Below, one piece after another: positions 57,701 to 64,000 of a DNA stretch of 64,000 bases. Position 1 is the first letter of the stretch. Each line of letters starts with the position of its first letter. The position numbers and the translations under genes are program-made. The notes under the pieces were generated by a model, which saw nothing but the letters and a program-made list of their open reading frames with translations, was not told the origin of the DNA and made no database searches. Source of the DNA: Acanthornis magna (lineage: Eukaryota > Chordata > Aves > Passeriformes > Acanthizidae); assembly GCA_036785705.1 (NCBI GenBank), contig JAWUZG010000070.1, positions 4,103,001 through 4,167,000 on the forward strand, given 5' to 3'.

Positions 57701-60518
57701 GGGAAATCTTACGTGGAAGATTTGGGGTTTGTCTTCATTTCAGAAGTACTTATAAAAAGTGCCTCTTAACTTGGTAAAAGATACAGTTGTTGCTTTCCTA
57801 TGCTGTAGAGGCAGTGCTCACTCTAAAAATCAAGTCATGAAGATCTGGCACAGTTTAGGATTTGTATTTCCCAAGATTAGTTGGAGGTTCCACAACAATG
57901 CAGCCAAGTTAGATGCATCATTTAATAGTAGAAAAATATGCAGGATATCTTGGAGCAAAGTTGGAGCAACAGTAGCCACACAAAATGAAAAGGAATGATG
58001 CTGACCTAGACTAATACAACTAGGGCTATCTTAAATCTTTCTACGACCATGCTGGGGTGAAATCTGATGGCAAGCAGGTATTTTATAGCCACATGTTAAT
58101 CTTCTTGAGGAGGATGAGTTATTAAATTAAATCCTTAAAATGAGCAGCTCTTTCATGTGTGCTTATATTTTCCAGATGTTTGATACAGTCAAGATTATCC
58201 TGTTCATTTGCATGTGCTTGTTTCTTTTGTTGTTATTTTTAGAAAATTCTTTAAAACTTATTATTATTCTAACATCTGAGTAAGATTTGAAAATATTTTT
58301 TATTTTGGTCTCATAGCACTTTTCCCATTATCTTTCTTAATCCTTATTTCTATTATTTATAGTTCTGGAAGAGACCAGGATTTAATTTAAACTAATCAAG
58401 CAAGTGGGATTTTGTCCTAGGTTTTGTCCCCACTCATTCGAGGAAAACAGCAATATCAGTGATATTTATCTGTCATATTAACAGTATGGTTTTATGAAAA
58501 TTCAATCCATGCTAAAAATAAAAGCTGTGGCTCATCATGAATAATACAACTTCAAATGTTTTTCAAGGCCCTTCCTCCTCGACAGAATCAGTGTTGCAGA
58601 AAGTTAATGCTGTGCATTCAGTATGTGGCCATTCCCTCCTGAATCCATCCCTCAGTGATCCTGGCAAGAAAAGTGCACCTGGGGGTTCTGACCCTCTGCA
58701 GTGATTTCACTTTAAAAAAATATTTTAAATTAAACTTCCAACTTGTGCCTACGGTCTAATGACATCAGTTACCCTGCATCTCTTTTCTCTGTGAAAGTTT
58801 TGTTAGGAAAACATCACTTTAGCTCCCAGAAGGAACACATAGGGCTGCTCTTGCTATAGGATCAATGCATTTCATGAATGTGTGGGCTGCAGCCTTCTCT
58901 TTTCGAGCTGCATCCTTGACTTAGCAAACATGTCTTACAGCTGGCACAGATCTTGGACAAAGATCATGAAAGTACTTCAGGATCTATCTGGGATGAGAGA
59001 TGCCATATTATGTTCGTGTTAGTGCATAAAAATAGTAATTTAGAGGAAGAAAATTAAATAAAATCATAGCAAATGTATGCCAAAGGTCTGCTTGAAACAA
59101 CATTCCAGCTTCTTATAGTAAGAATTGTCAAAAATGGCAGCATTTAAAAAAACCCCAACTGGCTACATGCCTTTTGGATTTCCTCAAAAATTCCATCTTT
59201 ACAGTTTCTGAATAATGCAACCATTGTAATTCAAGGACGCTCCCCTGCTGGTTTTGATTAATTTATTTTAACAACACAGAAAAAGCCTGCTGTAGCTCCT
59301 CTGGTAGTATAAATCCCTGTTACAAAGGATTCTGTTGTCTCTACCTCTCTAATAAACTATAGTGTCAGGGGTTCAGAGCTAAATGGATGGCAGTACAACT
59401 TAAACAATTCATCTCTACTTTTGTTTCTGAGTTAATATTGGGGTTTTTTCCTCTTCAAACTTTAACTAATCTATGACTCTATTCTTCCCTTGCTATATAA
59501 GTAACAGATCCAGTGAAATATTTTAATTTGCATACCATCACACATTTTATACTTTTAAAATTAATATCTTGAAACGAATGTACCTATAGTCAGATATTTT
59601 TTAAAAATCCCTGTAAAATAACTGTGACTATCTGCCCAACTTTTTAAAATTTATTGTGAGTGTCATGACATATACAATTTTCCTTACAGTCCCAGCTACT
59701 GAAATCTGGTTCTTACCTGAGTACCAGCTTTCATTAAAATTAGAATACATTTCTGGATATCCTGGATTGCAAAGTGATCCCAAGTGGGAAAAAACCCAAG
59801 GAATCCTAAGTTTTTAATGTTTCAATCATTTTTCATGTGCTACTAGAGAAACTGGCATTTGCTGGTTGCAGGGCTAATGGAATAAGCTTGGGAGACCAAC
59901 AGTAGGAGAACAAAATGCACAGTGAGGACACTTAAATACCTGTTATAGTTTCTATGGACAGAAATTGAGTAGTACAACAAAGCTGCTATTAAAATAACAG
60001 TGGCTTTCAGAGGTTACAGAGATTGTCACAGCAAATTATGGCACGTTGATATTTTCCCAAATCCTAAGAGCACGTGAATTCTCTAGCATTCAAGCAGTAT
60101 GATTCCTTTTGGGAATCATAGAGCACTTTAATAGAAATTGCTGTTAGCTTACTTATACAATTACATACTCTTGAACTGTTTTCATTGCACATCAATACTA
60201 AATACTCCTTTGTTTAAACAAATTTATTTAAAAATGTTAAAGAAAAGGAAATTAAATTATTTTCAAGCTCTTTCTTACAGATTTCTGGTAAACTTGCTGC
60301 TCATTTGACATGTTGCATGTGTAGTTTCAACAATGCCCCTATGTGTGAGTGTATATACAGATGCTTTAGGCTAACATTAAACAATGTTCTATAGCTATGA
60401 GTGTTTTTGTAATCCAAATAAAGTAGGTAGTGTTTTTATAACTATCAATTCTTGGGTTATGGAGAATGTCTTCAAATAGAAATAGAAAGAGGTTTATCTT
60501 TACAAACAGGTCTCATTC

Positions 60519-60528
60519 CCTTAAAAGG
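60519..60528. promoter_or_regulatory. SYNPO2: Perfect CArG box with adjacent ETS-like core (CCTTAAAAGG, GGAAG)
   Basis: Matches CC(A/T)6GG, with GGAAG overlapping its 3' side (60527-60531), which recalls serum-response-element organisation. It is about 15 kb into SYNPO2 intron 1. Chance occurrence cannot be excluded. Confidence 0.3.
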
Positions 60529-63500
60529 AAGTTGTTTCTTTTTTCTTCTGCTTCTTTGGAGAACTGACTACAAACTGGGAATGGTTATTGTATGACTCAT
60601 TTGGGAAGAATAGCTACAGTGTAAAAAGTTCAGAAGGGATTTTATTAAAACCAAACCAAATTATCTTCTGTTTTGGGCATGATAAGGATAGTTTTAAAGA
60701 GCAAAATATTAAGTTTTTCAGAATGCTGTAAATCAACATAAGTCTGTAGTACTTTGAAGGGAGGGGGGGAAAGGTCAGGGAAGACTAAAACATTTTCCCC
60801 TAGTTTCAGTTTTATAGATAAGACAGAAATCCCCTTTCTTAAGAAAATTTTAATTTACTTTATTCTGGTCTGGTCTGGACTGGCAGTGGCTCCTGCATGC
60901 ACCAGTGCAAATCACTGACTGCTGAAACCAGACATGGAGCTTGGGAATGATTCCTTACTGAGCTATGCGCAGATAATAATGGGACTTTCCTACTGCAGCC
61001 CATGTACTTCAGCTACTTGGAAATTCCCCCAAACTCCAACACTGTCAGTCAAACTGTTAAAAATTATAGAATTATTTCAATAAAACAACATTAACGCTGT
61101 GCACAGCAGAGACTGCAAATTCTACAAGCAAATACTATTGTATTACTCCCTGCATTGCCTTCCCTGCAATGCCATAAAAGATACAATAGTAAAGTTAGGA
61201 CAGAAAAAGGGCCTTTCCATCTTAAACTTCTGTCCCTCTTTATGATTCAGCATTCTTTCCTTATAGCCCTTGTCTTAGTTCCTACAGTTTTATAGATGAA
61301 ATCATATCTTCAACATGCCGCTTATAGTTCTGCTTCTCTTTGTGCTATAGCACTCAAGTATCCTGTCTTTTAGGGGAGAAAATGCTGTTACATCTCAAAA
61401 AGCAAAGTTTTTACGGGATTTGTGATTTGTTTGTATTAGCTATATGCATTGTTAAAGTGCAGGTTAGCTGATGCAGTAGTTGGGTGAGGGATGCTGACTG
61501 TTTAGCAAGTGGTCCATGCAAAACATGGAAAAATGCAATTTTTTTCCAGTTCAGCACTAGCTGTTTGCATTTTGCTAATCTAGCAAGAGAATATTATAAG
61601 ATTTTTATTTTCTTTCTCCTTAGTGTACATACACTGTAAAGGAATTTGCTGCATTTGTCCCTTGTAGTCAGGCACATTTCCTTAAATTTCAGACTATTAC
61701 GTCAGTTTGGTTTTGAAAGTTCATGTCCAATACTGGCCATTTATATAAAGTTTCCCAAAGTGCTAGTAGGATTTTTTTGTTATTTTCTCATGCTTGAAGC
61801 ACTATGAAACTTTTCCCTCAGTGTTTATCCTAAGATTGTTCCAACTTAGGCTGAAGTTAATAGAAAGTGACCAAGTGATTTCAATGGGAGTTTCACATTT
61901 GGAAAGCAAAAACATGACTGTATTTTGGCAAGACTGTGGATGTATCTGAATTCCCATTCCTAGGAATTTTACAGGAAAATGCTGAACATTTGAAATTGCC
62001 ATGAGGCTAACTGCATTTGAATCTTCTGAATACATCTAGAATGTCCTGTAGTCTTCAAAGCCAAGTTTTAAAAGAAAACTGCTTCAAAGCCCTCTCTACC
62101 CCACTTCCAACTTGCTCATGTTGGACCATTTGGGAATGTCCTGACCAAACAAGGTCCATGGATGTGTCACAAGCCCTTATTTTTCTGCAAACTCAGGAAT
62201 GATGACTCTATGCTTTACAGTACAGCCCAGGCTTTACAGTAGAGCTCAGACATGCACTGTTGATGCTTTGTGAGGTACCTTTGATGATGAGAGATCTACA
62301 GGCACAGCCATAATTTACCACTGCAGTAGATTGCGGATAAACAAAATTATGGAATTTGGATATTTTAATGGATTTTTTAAAAATATGTTTTGCAGATCTC
62401 ACACTTAAAAAATGCGTGGGTGAAACTGTTTTTACTGCTGCTACTGTCCCAAAGTGCTGTTCATTGTGGGGACCTACAAGGTTGCTATTTGGGAGGGGAG
62501 GCCAAGGGCCCTGCTGCTGGGAATGGGAGGCTCCTCCTGGACAATAGTCTGGATAGTGCTCTGCCTGATAATGAGGGGAGCGATATTTTAACAGGCTGCA
62601 AAAGAGAGTCTGTGCCTCTTTTAAAGGCCTATCCTGGACCTGGTTGCCAGGGATCTGCAGGAGGGAGAAGGCTGGCAGCAGACAGGGAAATAATTCAGCT
62701 GAATTCAATTAGAGTGCATCAGTAGAACCAAGTGAGCTATTAAAATAAACAGTTTCCCTAAATCAGAAAAGGTTATGACCACAGAAATTGGAGCCTTTAC
62801 AGATTTCTTTATACCATATCGAGCTATTAATGCTTTCTAACATGAGCCACTGCATTGCAGAGTTGCAAACGTGCTGGGGACATGATTGTGTTTAGGGTTA
62901 CACACGTGGAAGGGACCCACCTTGGCCCCTCTGACATTGGTCATTTTTCAGGATCCACAGCAGGCAGGGATGCAGCAAGGGTCTACTTTCCCCACAGAGA
63001 CTGAGCAGCTGCTGCCTTGCTTTGTGGATCAAAGGGAGCCAGAAGTGACAGCAGACTGTGAGCAAACCCTTCCTTCCCCCTTCTGCTGAGGACTCCTGCT
63101 GAACACCTGCAGAGGGGGCAATGGTTCCTCTGCCAGAATGGTTCCAGATTTTTCAAATCAAACCGCTGATCAAACCACTGGCCAGGATATAACCCTAATC
63201 GAATAGAAATAACACAACACTTTACTAATGCCTTCAGATATCCTGGATCAATTTTCCTCTAAGTGCTACCTAATTGATTTAATGAGAGAGATTTTCTTGA
63301 TTTAAAAGGAAGCATCCTGAGTATTTCCTGGATTGTAGATTTAATTTGTTTGGCACTGGTATAGGTATTCATCAGCAAGCAAACACCTAATTTTAATTTA
63401 TAACAGTCGTTGCACTTCATACTAAAGCCAGAGATTTAGGAAGAAACTGGGTGTGAGAAAGTACTGCTTGCAATTGAGACAAGTGGGTGCTTTGAGCAAT

Positions 63501-64000
63501 ATAGGAGTGCATTTTCCTACTGCTTAGACTTCTTTGACAGTTAACTTTTGTAGAAAGCTATATCTAAATGAAAAATCAAAGGGAAAAAGCATAGTAATAT
63601 ATGGCAATAGCTATGAGAAGAGCATATACTGCAAGAGATCGTTAGGTCATATATTCAGGTCTATAATACAACGTCCACCAGAGACAGCAGAGATACTTAT
63701 TAGTGTTGAATAAAGAAGTACCTTGGCTTTTAGGTGGTATTCTGGAGTTATAATTTCCCACTGGAAAGGGAAAAAGAATAATGAAGATATACACAAGTTA
63801 ATGAAGAGAAATAAAGGAAACGAGTTTATCAAAAATAACAGGGCTGGAAGCAGCCTCCATTTTGAATATGGAGAAACAGACTCGAAAGAAAGTGTAGTGA
63901 TAGTCCATAAAAAATGTTACCTCAAAGTGCTCTGGAATTTGCAGTTGAGCTCCCATTTCCTTCAAAGGTTCAAAATGACAAGTTTCAGCAAAGCAGGGTT

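Larger units (their letters stand above)
45299..64000 (+). other. SYNPO2: SYNPO2 intron 1 (partial, at least 18.7 kb)
   Basis: Begins with GTAGGA and runs off the right edge. The expected exon 2 (the rest of the PDZ domain, with a GDEVVSING-type motif) was looked for on the plus strand and not found. It contains a hexanucleotide microsatellite and two perfect CArG boxes. A GC-richer stretch at 62,380-63,120 has open frames but no recognisable protein. No other gene was recognised. Confidence 0.85.

Noticed and set aside
39476..58242. MEF2-like sites CTATTTTTAG (39476-39485) and TTATTTTTAG (58233-58242)
   Set aside because: Such A/T-rich 10-mers are expected several times by chance in AT-rich DNA of this length; nothing else supports them.
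62208..62708. A 166-codon open frame on the minus strand in SYNPO2 intron 1
   Set aside because: It begins at TTG rather than ATG, matches no known family, and overlaps an equally open plus-strand frame, which points to base composition.
62950..63089. Acceptor-like ttttcag followed by an open frame (DPQQAGMQQG…), considered as SYNPO2 exon 2
   Set aside because: The translation does not continue a PDZ domain and ends in a stop after about 45 codons; it does not resemble known SYNPO2 sequence.
1..64000. Bacterial operons, CRISPR arrays, tRNA/rRNA genes, endogenous retroviral sequence
   Set aside because: None was recognised on either strand; the gene structure, splice sites and CR1 elements fix the window as vertebrate nuclear DNA.

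Overview
This window is vertebrate nuclear DNA, almost certainly from a bird. The evidence is AT-rich non-coding sequence with short exons bounded by GT/AG splice sites, one CpG island, and several CR1 non-LTR retrotransposon pieces of avian type. The style of the CR1 tails suggests a songbird-like genome, but that is only a guess. There is no bacterial, plasmid, phage or CRISPR content, and no viral sequence was recognised. Most short open frames here are chance frames in introns and intergenic DNA.

Positions 1 to about 30,950, minus strand, hold the 5' half of SEC24D, a COPII inner-coat cargo adaptor. Ten consecutive coding exons (exon 2 at 27441-27579 down to exon 11 at 1328-1452) join with fully consistent phases into 476 codons plus 2 nt. 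They cover the proline-rich N-terminus, the Cys4 zinc finger (C366, C369, C388, C391) and the start of the Sec23/Sec24 trunk domain. The rest of the gene lies beyond position 1. A non-coding first exon and promoter sit in a CpG island at about 30,560-31,020.

Positions 31,000-45,000 are a gene-free spacer of about 14 kb. It holds two CR1 tails close to the SEC24D promoter, a 96-nt alternating purine/pyrimidine microsatellite, and an old, heavily diverged CR1 fragment near 41 kb.

Positions 45,194-45,298, plus strand, are the first coding exon of SYNPO2 (synaptopodin-2/myopodin), encoding the start of its PDZ domain. The remaining 18.7 kb is the beginning of SYNPO2 intron 1. SEC24D and SYNPO2 are divergently arranged, as in mammals.

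No unknown multi-gene system was found. The observations most worth checking are regulatory: three GACGTGG-type unfolded-protein-response motifs at the SEC24D promoter, two of them inside a CR1; a six-codon upstream ORF whose stop overlaps the SEC24D start codon; and alternative starts and a minimal upstream ORF before SYNPO2.
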